Below are positions 43,171 through 53,290 of a stretch of 64,000 nt of DNA, piece after piece (within the stretch, counting starts at the first letter, position 1; every line of letters begins with the position of its first letter). Both the position numbers and the translations under genes were made by a program. The notes beneath the pieces were generated by a model. That model saw nothing but the letters and a program-made list of their open reading frames with translations, was not told the DNA's origin and searched no databases. The DNA is taken from assembly GCA_963575745.1 (NCBI GenBank), contig CAUYUJ010004752.1, positions 1-64,000 on the forward strand. The letters are read 5' to 3'. The DNA comes from Prorocentrum cordatum (lineage: Eukaryota; Sar; Dinophyceae; Prorocentrales; Prorocentraceae).

Positions 43171-44702
43171 AGGAATTCAATGACACTTACTGCTGACGTT
43201 CCAGAAACGGTGTTCTGGCACGAATTAGGACTGACAAGGCGCCACAGTCACGTTAATTCACTGTGTTTCGCGACCCAGAGACGCTGTCCTGACACGGTTG
43301 AAAATCGCCAGGTCGCAACAGTAACGGTGATCTGCGGCGTTGAAGTTCCAAGAACGGTGCTTTCGCACGGTTGGAGATCTTCACACGGTTGTCTTCCAAC
43401 GGGGCTCTTCCCGCAGAGCCGAGGCATCTATATATGAGCCCATGAAGAGGCAGCTTGCGGGGAGATGGTTCATTGCAACATCATTGAGGAGTCTTCGCTT
43501 GACACTGGTCATGGTCCTCCCCCTCCTCTCCACCTCCCTGCAAATGCACGGACGGAAAGGAATTGAGAACGGAGTCTCCACGGGTGGCATGAACCCCAGT
43601 CGCTCGCATATGCCGCATCCACTGCGAGGCAATAGTTCTCTAATTGCATCTTGTACGCAAGAGGGGGGGCAGCCCTGGAGGTAGGAAGAGGAGACCGATA
43701 CCCTATCATAAGGGTCACGGCAATCATGCGCTGAGGAGGAAGGGGGCTGCGCCCCAAGCCGCCGCGCTATGCATTTCCTCAGCCACCTCCTGCCTGTGTG
43801 GTCCCCGTCGTCCTGCCATGCTGCCGTTCCCTCTGGTCCTCACTTCCCTCCTGGAGCTTGCCCAAGAGATAGCTTCCCCCTTTCCTGGCGCTGGCCAGGG
43901 GCACCGAAGGTCCCAAGTGTCACCAAACAGACCCGCAGCATCGAACATCGAGTCGGCGGGGGGGAGGAAGAGAAGGGAAGAGGGACGAGCGGGGGCGAGG
44001 GGGAGAGCGCAAAGGCGGGGTGGGAAAGTGGTACCCCATCCTCCCTAACTATCCGTCCGTCCCTCCCTTCCCTATCCCGCCCTCCCTCCTCTCCCCCCGA
44101 TTCCGTGTTCCCCTCTGATGACCCCCAGCCTCACGCCATGCCTCCTTATCTCCCGTCACCCCTCAGACCCCGCTCTTCAACTTTCTTGGAAACAAATGCC
44201 TTTTGCCTATTCCCCCCACCCGCGTCCCTCCATCGTCCCTCGTCCAATCGCCCCCCCTCCTTTTCACTTTCTCCCTCCTCTCCCCTTCCCTCCCTCGCCG
44301 CCCCGACTGCCATTGCCTCCTCCCTTCCTCCCTCCATCCATCCTTCTCCTCCCTCCGCTCCCCCCTGAAGCTCCATGCGTCCCCCCCTCTTTCCCTGCCT
44401 GGGCTGGTCTGGCCGCGCGCACCAAAAAGTGAGGTGCGTCGTGCCAGTGCAGGTGCACTCCTCGCGCGCGCCTGCACTGCGGGGGCCAGGCCTCGCACTC
44501 GCGAGGCATGCTCGAAGAGCCCCCGCAGCGCCGCACCCGCCGCCCTCTGCCCTGTGCCTCCCTCTTGCGGGCCCCCAGGGATCTACACCACCACTACGTC
44601 GATTCCTCTGCCGTCATCTACCCTCCCTTTCCTCCCCCTTCTCCTGGTAGAGGGAGGGGGCGAGGGAGGTGGTGGGCGTGGTGATGTACATCTTTGGGCC
44701 CC
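43171..44702. other. unique sequence, no supportable gene
   Basis: 43171-43740 is moderately GC-rich and unique. 44035-44400 is C/T-rich. Open frames are present on both strands but show no family signature. No repeats of note. Confidence 0.4.
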
Positions 44703-44851
44703 GTACCTCTCCCCATCTGCCTTAGGGAAACAAGAAGTGACATAAACATAAAAACTCGGAGGTCCGCGCGGATTTCTCGGATCGGCGCTGGACACCCCTC
44801 GAGCGCGCCAGGGGCGGCGCCTGAGGCGCCGCCGGGGGGCACCAGCGCCGA
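44703..44851. repeat. palindromic (foldback) repeat E, left arm and loop
   Basis: Arm: GGAAACAAGAAGTGACATAA through TCCGCGCGGATTTCTCGG to GATCGGCGCTGG. Loop: GCGCGCCAGGGGCGGCGCC facing GGCGCCGCCGGGGGGC. The start of the second arm is ACCAGCGCCGA, where the copia element enters. The rest of the second arm is found at 53221-53290, beyond the element. Related partial copies lie at 38378 and 53926. Confidence 0.75.
44847..44851. other. target-site duplication, left (GCCGA)
   Basis: Five bases directly before the 3' LTR, identical to 53221-53225 after the 5' LTR. A 5 bp duplication is usual for Ty1/copia integrases. Confidence 0.8.
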
Positions 44852-45010
44852 TGCACGCGCTCCCCTACCCCCGTAGCGGAGAGAGGGGGAAGGAGGGCTG
44901 CTCTTTTCCTTGAGCAACAAAGGGCTGCAGGAGTTCGTGTCATCGCCCAAACAGTCTGATTATCTTTTGATAGAATCGCATATCTTAGTAAAACTACAAA
45001 CTTCCCAACA
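44852..45010 (-). repeat. 3' LTR of the copia element
   Basis: Reading on the minus strand it begins TGTTGGGAAG and ends GCGCGTGCA, the canonical TG...CA ends. It pairs base for base, without gaps, with 53062-53220 (offset 8210). Confidence 0.9.
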
Positions 45011-45019
45011 CCTCTCCTT
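45011..45019 (-). other. polypurine tract
   Basis: AAGGAGAGG on the minus strand directly precedes the 3' LTR start TGTTGGGA, the position of the plus-strand primer in LTR retrotransposons. Confidence 0.7.
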
Positions 45020-45221
45020 GGGCGCAGACACCAGCTCGGCCTCCAGCCGAAAAGCCGGAGCAGATACCAGCTTTGTGGCCCCTTCCGCGGGCCTTCCGCG
45101 GGACTCCCCGCGGGCCCTCAGCCCGTGCGCGGGTCTAACCGAAGTGGGCAGGCGCGGGGCTGACCGCAGCCTTGTCATTAGCTCAGCCTCGGCTGTCGTA
45201 GAGCTTCCTGCGACCATCCGT

Positions 45222-46190
45222 CTAGCTCTCTGGGTGGATCAGCTGAGAGCCATCAGGGCGATCTCGGCACTCGCTCTTGAACGTCTCAATCAACTGCTGC
45301 GCGGACTCCGGACTACTCAAGTCCTGTAGGTTGATCCTGATCAGGGGTCCGCGTATCGTAGCCGTCACTCTCAGCTGCTCGATCTCCTTGACCTGGCGAT
45401 CCGACAGGACGTTGCCCTTCTTGATCAGCCTCATGATCAGATCGTCTTTGAGAGCACTCACGCGTAGGCCTTTGGCTCTCAAGATCTGCTTCAAGTCGAC
45501 CACGAGAAACGCGTTGAAAAGCTTGTGCCTCGCTCCTCCGTCGCATCGCGCTGGACGAGGCTCTGTGCCAAGTCCCTGGACACTTATGGTTTTGACCTCC
45601 GCGTCAGTCCGCGTAGCCAGGTAGACGTCGGCGTCTCCAGGGGCGGGGCCAACCGCCTCCTGGACGAGGTCCTTCTTGAGGTAGCTCCTCGCGTAGCAAC
45701 CGCGCGCGCAGCATAGAAACAAAGAAAAAACGCAGCGATCACCACGAAGGCACCCCTCTCCAGGATGAACCAGAACTCCTCGCGATGCACGTAGTGGGGC
45801 GCAGGAGCGGGGCAAGGCGCTGCCCGGCCTGGCTCCTCGCACACCGCCACCTTCTCGCCTGACGCAGAAGTCGCGACTCCCGTGAAAACTGCCATCGCGC
45901 TCAAGCCCTTAAGCTGTTTCCCGAACATGAGGTTCAGAGCGGTGCAGTGCTTCTCGATCTTCGACCACTCGCTGTACTTGGTGAGCATGTCTGCCGCCGT
46001 CTCATTGGCGTCCTCCTTCAGGCGCTCAAACGCCTTGAGCCGCAGCCGCTCTTGAAACCATAAGTACCTCTGTTCCAGGTGCCTGACCTTGCCCGCGCCC
46101 GCTCTGCTGCACATGCCCGGCCCCGCGGTGCTGTCGCTGTAGGTCTTCAGGTTGCAGGGCCCCTGGGTCTCGATCAGGTAGGTCTTGCAC
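45222..46190 (-). pseudogene. copia polyprotein C-terminal extension: membrane-like segment and SAP-like motif
   Basis: After the usual copia end (a VRHLEQRYLWFQERLRL block and ADMLTKYSEW near 46000), the frame continues through HREEFWFILERG and a ~18-residue hydrophobic stretch (GAFVVIAAFFLCFYAARAV). It then shifts to another frame with VVDLKQILRAKGLRVSALKD and DLIMRLIKKG (about 45399-45503). The spacing of Leu, Lys and Gly matches a SAP (DNA-binding helix-hairpin) motif. Such a tail beyond RNase H is unusual for the superfamily. One frameshift lies near 45600-45700. Whether the tail belongs to the element or was captured is unknown. Confidence 0.5.
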
Positions 46191-46801
46191 TGGAGTCATC
46201 TGGCAGTCGCACTGCCCGTGGCATGCATCTCGGATTCCCCTGAGCTTAGAGCTATGATGCTCTGCGTCGCTGAGTAGCAGTCCCATGTGTGGTCACCATG
46301 CCGCACTGCTCCTCCGCTCGCGGAACGTCTCTGCAATTCGCTTGTAGGGGCCCAGTCTGCATCTCCGCCCACACGAATGCCTTCAGGAGTACCCTGCAAA
46401 GGGCAACACCATACCAAGATAGGCTGTCCTTCGCAGTACCGTCCAAGGCGCTGAACTCGCGCATGCATCAGAACAGCGGGGTTTGAAACGCGCTGCGTCG
46501 CGGTCTTGCTGGCGCACGTCGTGTCGGGCCTGTCCGAAGAGAGGTAGAGCGCCGCGTCTGCTGCGCCTGCAACTTCCCGAGCTCGATCCTTGGACAGAAG
46601 GTCTAAGCGGCCTCGTCGTCCTTGTCCTGTCGCTTTCGTCCCTGGAGTAGGAGATGGCTTGCGCCGTCGCTTATGTGCCCGCTGAACCATGAAACCCACG
46701 TGCTTAGGATCCGCTGCCCAGAAGAAACATGGATCCTCTGAGCCTGGCAGCTTGTCGGTGCACCGGTAATCCTCTTGAGGTAGTTCGTCCGCCCAGGTCA
46801 C
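46125..46801 (-). pseudogene. copia RNase H domain
   Basis: Contains GDADWAP (first catalytic Asp), RRSASGGAV and HGDHTWDCYS, then SATQSIIALSSGESEMHA with the conserved Glu, and further on TYSDSTAG with the last Asp. Ty1/copia RNase H domains show exactly this series. An in-frame TGA at 46196 lies between the SSGESE block and YSDSTAG. Confidence 0.8.
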
Positions 46802-47560
46802 CCATGACCCAGCCTGGCACTCGCTGTGACCTCGAACTGCCGTTTCAGCAACTCGTCCAGCTCGTCCAGCTGCTCGTCGTAACCTTCGGCCAGCAAGTCA
46901 TCTCCGTGGCAAATCGCTACACTGTCCTCGTCGACGGCAGGAACGCTGGGACTCGCTGGTAAGTGGAACGCGTTAGGTGTCGCCGCCAAGCATTCCCAGT
47001 GGCCGTCGTCCGTGATAGTCCGCACCAGCTCTCCCCACATCTGCGATGCATCCCTGGCGCCGTTCATAGCCTTCCGCAGCCACCAGCACCTTCAGGAGCG
47101 CACAGCTCGCGTCCAGGATGAACGTAGATCGTCTCATCGAGGTCGGCGTTGAAAAAACCCTCCCCGACGTCCCAGACTTGGATTGCCCGCTTGTGCTCCC
47201 CCGCCGAAGTAGCACCTGATGCGGCACGGCTTAGCGTCGCCCTTGCAATCATGTGCGGCGGCGTGCCTTGGTGGTTGTCCTCGCGCACCTCGTGCTCGTT
47301 GATCTCCGTCGCCACGAACCCCCACCTGGCTCTGCCTTTCTGCATATGGGCGATGGGAAGCCTCCGATATGCATTCCGTCGGTCGCCGTCGACGTCGCCA
47401 CCTCCACGTAGACCCCGTAGTCCTCCATGGCCTGGAGCTCGTTGTCGCGACCCTTGTGGTACAAATCCTCGTCCAGGGGCTCTCCCGAGCAGTAATCGTA
47501 GCGCATCGTCTTCGGGCTCCACTGGTCGTGCTCGTGCAACTCTGCGCTGACCTCAACCAT
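46798..47560 (-). pseudogene. copia reverse transcriptase, in three frames
   Basis: Pieces in order on the minus strand: a lead-in with ELQAMEDYGVYVEV (frame 1), then RARWGFVATEIN, the NHQGTPPHMIARATLSRAAS segment and VWDVGEGFFNADLDETIYVHP (frame 2, catalytic Asp near 47171), then NGARDASQMWGELV and the active-site box ICHGDDLLAEGYD (frame 3, CHGDD at 46897-46911, in place of the common YVDD). This is the RVT_2 domain of copia. The three frames imply at least two indels, near 47350 and 47070. Confidence 0.85.
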
Positions 47561-47587
47561 CTGATCGATCTGCTCCTCGTCAGGTTC

Positions 47588-48217
47588 TTATAAGTGACTC
47601 CTGATCGTGCCGATGTGGCTCATCAGGCAGCGCCTGCATGCACACTCACCTCGGCGGCGCCCCATCAGCTGGCACCTCGACGAATGCTTCTCACACCTAT
47701 CCGAGCATCTTGAACTTCGCTTCGGGCGTGGATCCCACATCGGGTCGAACGTCTCGTCGTAGCCTTCCTCGCAGACTGCCAGTTCACAGACAGAGAGCAT
47801 GCCGATGGTTGCTACTCTCGGCTTCTTGATCTCGACTTCTGCCCTTGGGCCCCCTGGAGCGCCTCTGTGGAAGTCACTCCTGATCTGATCAGGTTCCGTC
47901 TGCATGGCTGTCTGTGCTTCTGCCTCTCCTGGGGCAGGAAGCATGGCCACGTCTTCTGCAGCCGGTGCGGGTGCTACCGCTACCTCGCTGCTGCTCGACG
48001 CCGCCGCTGGTCCAGCCGTCGCTCCAGGCGCGGGGGCTCCAGCAGCCGGGGCCGGCGCCGCTGCCGCGGCCTCTCGGGCCGCAGGGTCATTCTCCAAGTT
48101 CTCGCGCAAGAAGTCGAACCGCTGGCGGCAAACTGCCGAATGCGACCCATATCCAGCGCTGCATTTCCTGCAGTCGGTCGGGCCGCGACCGTCGATCACG
48201 CGCTCCGTGATGCGCAT
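47588..48217 (-). pseudogene. integrase to reverse transcriptase linker
   Basis: Ala/Pro-rich low-complexity segment, then EVEIKKPRVATIGMLSV. It is in the same frame as the integrase part above and the first reverse transcriptase piece below, separated from them by in-frame stops TGA at 48233 and TAA at 47588. A Cys-rich stretch (47630-47720) precedes the second stop. Confidence 0.6.
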
Positions 48218-48235
48218 ACTGCGCCCGATGGGTCA

Positions 48236-49069
48236 TGCACTCGCGCCAGGGACGTGCTGCCACGGCGTCGCCCTAATGTTCTGAATGAGCTCAAGCTGCC
48301 ACCTAAACTCCTCTGGCATCCTCCGCGCGGCCCTGACCTTCTGCACGCCGCGCCCCGGGCCGATCGCGAGGTTAACGTTGTCCAACTCGCTCTTTCCGAC
48401 CCAGATCCCTTTCGAAAAGCGGGCCTCCCACTTGCCGCGTCCAACAACAGCTTGGGCTGAGATCCGATGCCAGAACTGCTCGCCCATCTCCGAGACCTCC
48501 CCACCGTGCTCTTTGCCACGCAGCATCTTGCGGGAGGAGCCCCCATGGCTTCGCGGCTGCAGCCGGGCGATCACCCAGCCCGCCGAAATGACGAGCCAAG
48601 GCACGATCGGATCCGTTGTCTTGATCTCGCGCCCCAATGCGCGCTCCAGCTTCAGCGCGCAGGTCTGCAGCAAACCTGCTGCAAGCTTGTTGGCGCCCTC
48701 GGCGCAGACAGCACTCTGCCTGGGAAAAGGCGGATATCCCCGCGCCAAGGTGGAGCGACACCTGCGATCTCGAACTGCGCTCGCCAGGGCCATCGCGGCA
48801 GGCCCCTGGTCTGTCTGAAGCACAACTGTCGCGTGACCCCAGACCTCCAGCACGGCCAACAGGAAGGACACATTGCAGCCATCAAATTCTTCAGTGGCAT
48901 GCAGCGTCGCCTGTGACAGGATCTTGCAATCAAACACGTTCAGAACCGCGATCGCCTGTTCTAGATCTGCTTTCGTTAACAACGGCGTCTCACGGACGCT
49001 GAAGTAGCCTTCTTCGAGCTTGCACTTAGCCGCCAGCTGGTCAATTCTCCTTTCTAAAAACAGAATAAG
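48236..49069 (-). pseudogene. copia integrase, C-terminal part
   Basis: Includes GCNVSFLLAVLEVWGH, VVLQTDQGPAAMALASAV with the second catalytic Asp, and AEGANKLAAG with the Glu 36 residues later, close to the D35E spacing of retroviral-type integrases. After it comes a WVIARLQPRSHGG-type core end and an SH3-like tail with FSKGIWVGKSELD. The frame is intact to a TGA at 48233. Upstream it starts abruptly after a C-run, where the repeat insertion ends. Confidence 0.8.
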
Positions 49070-50320
49070 ATCTCCCCCCCCCCCCCTCCCCCCCCCCACC
49101 CACCCCCCGCCCCCGCCCCGCGCCACCGCCGCCCGCCCACCCACCCCGCCCCGCGGCGTGATCGGTTCACCTCTCGGGCAAATAAATCACAAATGATTAT
49201 GACCACATGTCCATCCTAAATATGCATTTACACTATCCCCGGGGGGCCGGCACCCCCCCCTGAGGTTCCCCGGTGAAAAAACACTACGCGGTAACATGTT
49301 TTGTTCCAACATAACACTTTGTCACGAATCCCTTGCAAAACATGGGACGAAATGCACGCGCGCGTCGTCGCGCGCGCCTGCCGAAATCCTTCAAAAACCT
49401 TCGGTGCCGGAAGGATTTCGCAATCGAGTCCCCAACAAACATACAACAACGCATGGTTTCGCAACGCTGAATTGCTAAAAAACTCCCGCGCGAGCTCTTG
49501 CGAAATCTGAAGAAAACCAACAAGGTTTTTCAATATTTACACAAAATGCTACCAAACGGGCATCGCGCGCGCGCATGTCGAAATCTGTCGAACGCCCTTG
49601 CGCGTGCGCCGTCGCGAGAACCCACTGCAAAAAAACGGGGCGAAGTGCAGGCGAGCGCGTCGTCGCGCGCGCGTGCCGAAATCCTTCGACACCCATCGGT
49701 TTCGGAGGAATTCAAAATCGCGCGTCCACAAAAACATACAAAAAACCAGCGGTTCCACAACGCGGATGTTCAACAAAAGCGCGCGCGCGCGCTCTTGCGT
49801 CGTCGTCGTCGTCGTCGTCGCCGTCCTCCCTCCTCCGGCGTCGTCGTCGTCGTCGCCTACGTCGTCCTCGGTCTTTCCTCGTGTTCGTCGTCATCGTCCT
49901 CTTTGGCGTCGTGGTCGTTTCCGTCGGCGCTGTCGCCGTGGTCGTCCTTCCTCCCCCTCCCTCGTCATCGTCGTCGTCCGTCGTCGGCGTCTCGTCGTCG
50001 TCCCTCCTATTTCGTCGCCGTCGTCGTCGTCGTCGTCGTTGTCTTCTCTCCTCCCTCGTCGTTGTCGTCGTCGGCGTCGCCGTCCTTTCTCCTTCTTCGT
50101 CGTTCGCGTCGTCGCCGTCCTCCCTCCTCCCTCGTCGTTGTCGTCGTTGTCGTCGTTGTCGCCGCCGTCGTCCTTCCTCGTCCCTCTTCGTCGCCTTCGT
50201 TGGCGTCGTCGTCGTCTTCGTCGTCGGCGTCGTTGTCGTCGTCGAAGTCGTCGGAGACGTCGTCGGTGTCGTCGCAGTCGTTGTCGTCGGTGTCGTCGTA
50301 GTCGGTCTGAAGAGGTTTTG
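49070..50320. repeat. ~1.25 kb repeat insertion splitting integrase
   Basis: From the left: a C-rich run (49074-49160), an AT-richer patch with an imperfect GGGGGGCCGGCACCCCCC hairpin, diverged tandem units around CGCGCGTCGTCGCGCGC and TGCCGAAATCCTTC (49345-49505, 49560-49640, 49640-49800), then a (GTC)n field to 50310. Nothing here is coding. It lies between the first and second catalytic Asp of integrase. Confidence 0.75.
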
Positions 50321-50584
50321 CAAACCAAATTGCGGGTGGGTGGGCGGGATGTTTGCGCGAGCAGTGGAGATGGCGACATCAAGTTCAGCAGAGTGGGTTC
50401 CAACGTAGAAGATGTCGAACACCACCTTCGGCACTTGCACCTCGTCCGCTGGCCCCTGCACGCAGCGCGGATCGTCGCCCGCTCGAGCTTTCACGCGCAG
50501 TGCACACCGAGGGCGAAAAGGTAGGCGATGCCCTTCGCGCGCGGCTCTCTCCGCGGCACTAGGTTGGCAGGGCGACCTCAGCAC
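50321..50584 (-). pseudogene. copia integrase, N-terminal part with pre-integrase zinc motif
   Basis: GHRLPFRPRCALRVKARAGD resembles the H...C..C pre-integrase zinc motif of copia polyproteins, but the second Cys position is not Cys, so the finger is probably broken. VPKVVFDIFYVGT follows, with the first catalytic Asp near 50415. The similarity fades before the (GTC)n insertion. Confidence 0.6.
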
Positions 50585-51340
50585 TCTCGTCGGCAGCCGT
50601 AGTCTCGCACGCCTCTAGGCCTAGAACCCTCGGCAAAGATCCAACTTCTTGCTCAGCCGGGACCTTCCGCGGCAGCGTCTTCCTCGCTGCTGCTACCTGC
50701 GTGGCGTCTGGTTCGGTCTTGCCGTCTATGACGTGATCGCACTCTAAGTCGTAGTCGGCATCATGACATCGTAGAGGAACGAACTCAGCTCCTTCAGGTG
50801 GCTCGATGGCGCCGTTGATGATCCAGCGACCTGCAGGGCTACGGAGAAAGCTCTGGCCTCGCTGCACTACCGCATCTGTGGCCACAACGGTGTACTCCAC
50901 GTCGGCAACGTCCGCGCCAACATGGAGAACCTCTCCTCCCCTGGACAGGTTCAGCTCCACATGGCCGTACCTCTCGATCTCCTCGCCTCCGATGCCCGTC
51001 ATGCCAACGACGTTGCTGGCCACCGGCGTGTAGTTGCGCTGGGTCGCTTGCTGTCTCGGCGCTGCGCTGATCTGCGCGCCTGAGTCGGGCGCGATGGCAT
51101 TCCGAAGCGGGGCAAGGCGCAGTCGGTCGCCCTCCGGCACCTGCCCCTGTAGGCCGCCGACCTCGAGCGGCGCGGGCCCGACCGCAGCTGACTCGCAGCA
51201 GCTGCGAGAAGTTGAACTTCGAGTGCATGCGCTTGCCCAGGCAGTATTCTGCGCACGCCCCGCAGAAGTCCCCGCAGAAGTCCAGCTTCCACTCGTGGTA
51301 GTGCCTTTTTTCTCTCCCTGAACATCTTCTTTCACGAGCT
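50585..51340 (-). pseudogene. copia aspartic protease
   Basis: APDSGAQISAAP (51072-51086 for DSGAQ) is the active-site DSGA motif of retroviral-type aspartic proteases. Downstream, VEYTVVATDAV and a GQSFLRSP segment fit the flap and strand region. The frame differs from the zinc-knuckle frame upstream, with the shift near 51190. Confidence 0.7.
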
Positions 51341-51903
51341 GCAGATGAACTCACTGTAGGAGGGCAGGGTGTACTTCCAGTCGATCCGGCGGGTTCGTGT
51401 TTTGCGACCTCGGCCCTCAGGGCCAGAGTCATCTTCGCTACCAGCCCTCTGCAGACTGGCGAGGTGACTGGCAATGTCTCTGCGCTCTCGGCGCTGCTGC
51501 GTGCACCTGGCAGAGGCTTGGCGTGCACCGTCGACCCTGTCGCTGGAGCTACTCCTGCTTGTCTCAAATTCTCGAGCTCATTTACTGCCGCTCCCGCGAC
51601 CCTCTTCTGCTCCTTGACCTTTTCTTTTCTGTGCTGCTTCTTGTCCTCGTTATCGCGGTTGGCGGCTGCCTGCTTCTCGTCGGCTATCCGCGCGCGGCAG
51701 TTGGCGCTTCGGTGGCCCTTCTTGCGACAGTAGTTGCACTCCAGGTCGGCGTCTGGGTTCGGCGGCGTCTCCTTGCCCTTGCCCCCCTTGCCTTTGCCGC
51801 GGCCTTTCCACGCCTTCTCGCCGCCCCTCAACCCGCCGATGCCCATCGGATCGTCGTGGACCGCTCGCTCCGCCGTCAGCGCCGACACGACTTCGGCTCT
51901 CAA
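51200..51903 (-). pseudogene. gag C-terminal part with zinc knuckle
   Basis: CNYCRKKGHRSANC at 51697-51738 is a CX2CX4HX4C nucleocapsid knuckle, preceded by a Gly/Lys-rich KGRGKGKGGKGK stretch and followed by a Lys/Glu-rich helix. It continues the gag frame only after a shift near 51910 (ELLRAEVVSAL follows NSSRLNS). Confidence 0.85.
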
Positions 51904-52625
51904 GAGCTCGCACTGTTCAGCCGACTGCTGTTCCGAAGCACGTGCTCCTGCAACTCGCCGTGATCCTCGAGCGCCCTGGTGAGGATTCCCCGATTAATGA
52001 GGTCCGACACGGGCTCGCCCGACATCTTCTGGCACCTCGCCATGTCCTCGTCGAGCTCGCTGATACTCAGCATCACGTCTTCCGTTGCCTCGAACTTAGT
52101 GTCCGTGAGCTTGGTCCACATCGCTAGCACGTTGCCTGCTTCGCTTGGGTTGTACTCCTTCTGCAGCTGTCGCCAGCGCGCCGCTCCTTCGCCCGCGCTG
52201 CTGTTCCCCGCGATCATCTCGCCCGCCGAGTCCTCGGGCATGACGAGGACCAGGGCGAAGTACAACTGCGTGCTGAGCTCCTCCTCTTGGGCTGACCGGT
52301 TCACGTTGTCCACGTCCTGCGCTCCGTCTTCGCACTTCTCGAGAAAAGGTCGATACCTTCTGTCTTGCGCGATCAGGTAGGCTCTGCACTGGAAGCTGAA
52401 CGTCTTCCAGCTCGCTCTCTGACCGTCGAACGGCTTCACTTTGTGAGAAATCTTTGGGTCCATCATCTCGCCACGAGGCCCTCGTTCTCTGTCGGATTGT
52501 CCTTGAAGCTGGCCTCGCATCTCGGCTATCGCTAGATTTCGCTGCTGAAGCCCCGTCCTCATCTGCTGACTCTCTGTCGTCAGCCTCTGCACTTGCTCGA
52601 CCAGTTCGCGCACTTGACCCTCCAT
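51900..52625 (-). pseudogene. copia gag, N-terminal and capsid part
   Basis: Starts MEGQVRELVEQVQRL, a heptad-like coiled coil. WKTFSFQCRAYL, a long helical region with LYFALVLVMPEDSAG, and WTKLTDTKFEATEDVM then SELDEDMARCQKMSGEPVSD follow, in the style of copia capsid (UBN2/Retrotran_gag_2) domains. The first ATG is a guess; an in-frame start further upstream cannot be excluded. It ends at a TGA created by the frameshift into the zinc-knuckle frame. Confidence 0.75.
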
Positions 52626-53040
52626 CTGCCTTGTCGGTCTTCGCCGGGCGGTGGAGATCGAGCGCGAGCTGTCGCTTCACCGCTGCTTGCTACCCTTCCG
52701 TAATTAAGCTGAGCCGCGTCGCCGCACTCGGCCAGCTTCCTCCAGGCGCCCCCTCGGCTCTGGCGGTGAGCTCTAGCCTCTGGGGCTCTAGCCTCTGGGG
52801 CACTGCCACCGCGCTCGTTCGCCTTCTTAACCTTGGGTTTGGTCCTTGAACTTGCTCGAAGGGTGGAATCGAACCTTGATTCTGACATCCTTGCCAGGGC
52901 GCGCCCACCCGTCTTCTAACAGCGCGGATCGTCTCGCAGCTGCTGCCGCGGCCTTTCCGCCGCTGGACCCGCGGCGCGCCGCCGCTGGGCCTCCTCGAGG
53001 AGCTCCTGGAGCTTGCGGGGTGCGGAGCTGGCCCGCGAAT

Positions 53041-53061
53041 CTCAAGCGAGCTCCGCTACCA
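53041..53061 (-). other. primer-binding site
   Basis: Immediately after the 5' LTR the minus strand reads TGGTAGCGGAGC. Plant copia elements use TGGTATCAGAGC, complementary to the 3' end of initiator tRNA-Met, and the match here is 10 of 12. Confidence 0.65.
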
Positions 53062-53220
53062 TGCGCGCGCCCCCCTACCCCCGTCGCGGAGAGAGGGGGA
53101 AGAAGGGCTGCTCTTTTTCTTGAGCAACAAAGGGCTGCAGGATGTCGGGTCGTCGCCCAAACAGCCTAATCATATTTTGATATAGTCGTATATCTTCGTC
53201 AAACTACAAACCTCCCAGCT
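53062..53220 (-). repeat. 5' LTR of the copia element
   Basis: Ends with GCGCGCGCA on the minus strand. Its start is AGCTGGGAGG instead of the TGTTGGGA of the other LTR, so the terminal TG has been mutated. About 87% identical to the 3' LTR over 159 bp without gaps. Contains ATATTTTGATATAG and CTTGAGCAACAAAGG on the plus strand. Confidence 0.85.
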
Positions 53221-53290
53221 GCCGATCCGACAAATCCGCGCGGCCCTCCGGGTTTTTTATTTGATGCCACTTTTTGTTCCCCCATGCCTC
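53221..53290. repeat. palindromic repeat E, displaced second arm
   Basis: Opens with the second GCCGA copy (53221-53225), then TCCGACAAATCCGCGCGG, CCCTCCGGG and TTTATTTGATGCCAC, the reverse complement of the arm at 44706-44790. This is the other half of the repeat that the copia element interrupted. Confidence 0.75.

Larger units (their letters stand above)
44852..53220 (-). mobile_element. Ty1/copia LTR retrotransposon, complete outline but inactive
   Basis: An 8369 bp element on the minus strand, bounded by 159 bp LTRs, a 5 bp GCCGA duplication, a tRNA-type primer-binding site and a polypurine tract. Gene order gag, protease, integrase, reverse transcriptase, RNase H is the copia order. 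The LTRs differ at about 21 of 159 positions, and the coding region carries several frameshifts, at least four in-frame stops and a ~1.25 kb repeat insertion in integrase, so it is old and dead. It lies within one arm of palindromic repeat E. The 12-base CCGCAACTGCGG element of the neighbouring region is absent from it. Confidence 0.9.

Noticed and set aside
49228-49776. Short frames over the CGCGCG-type tandem units
   Set aside because: The same peptides appear because the DNA unit is tandemly repeated; they lie within the insertion in integrase and have no domain.
52860-52890. GGTTCGATTCC on the minus strand, similar to a tRNA B box
   Set aside because: The bases around it do not form a T-stem and no acceptor or anticodon arm is present; it is gag leader sequence.
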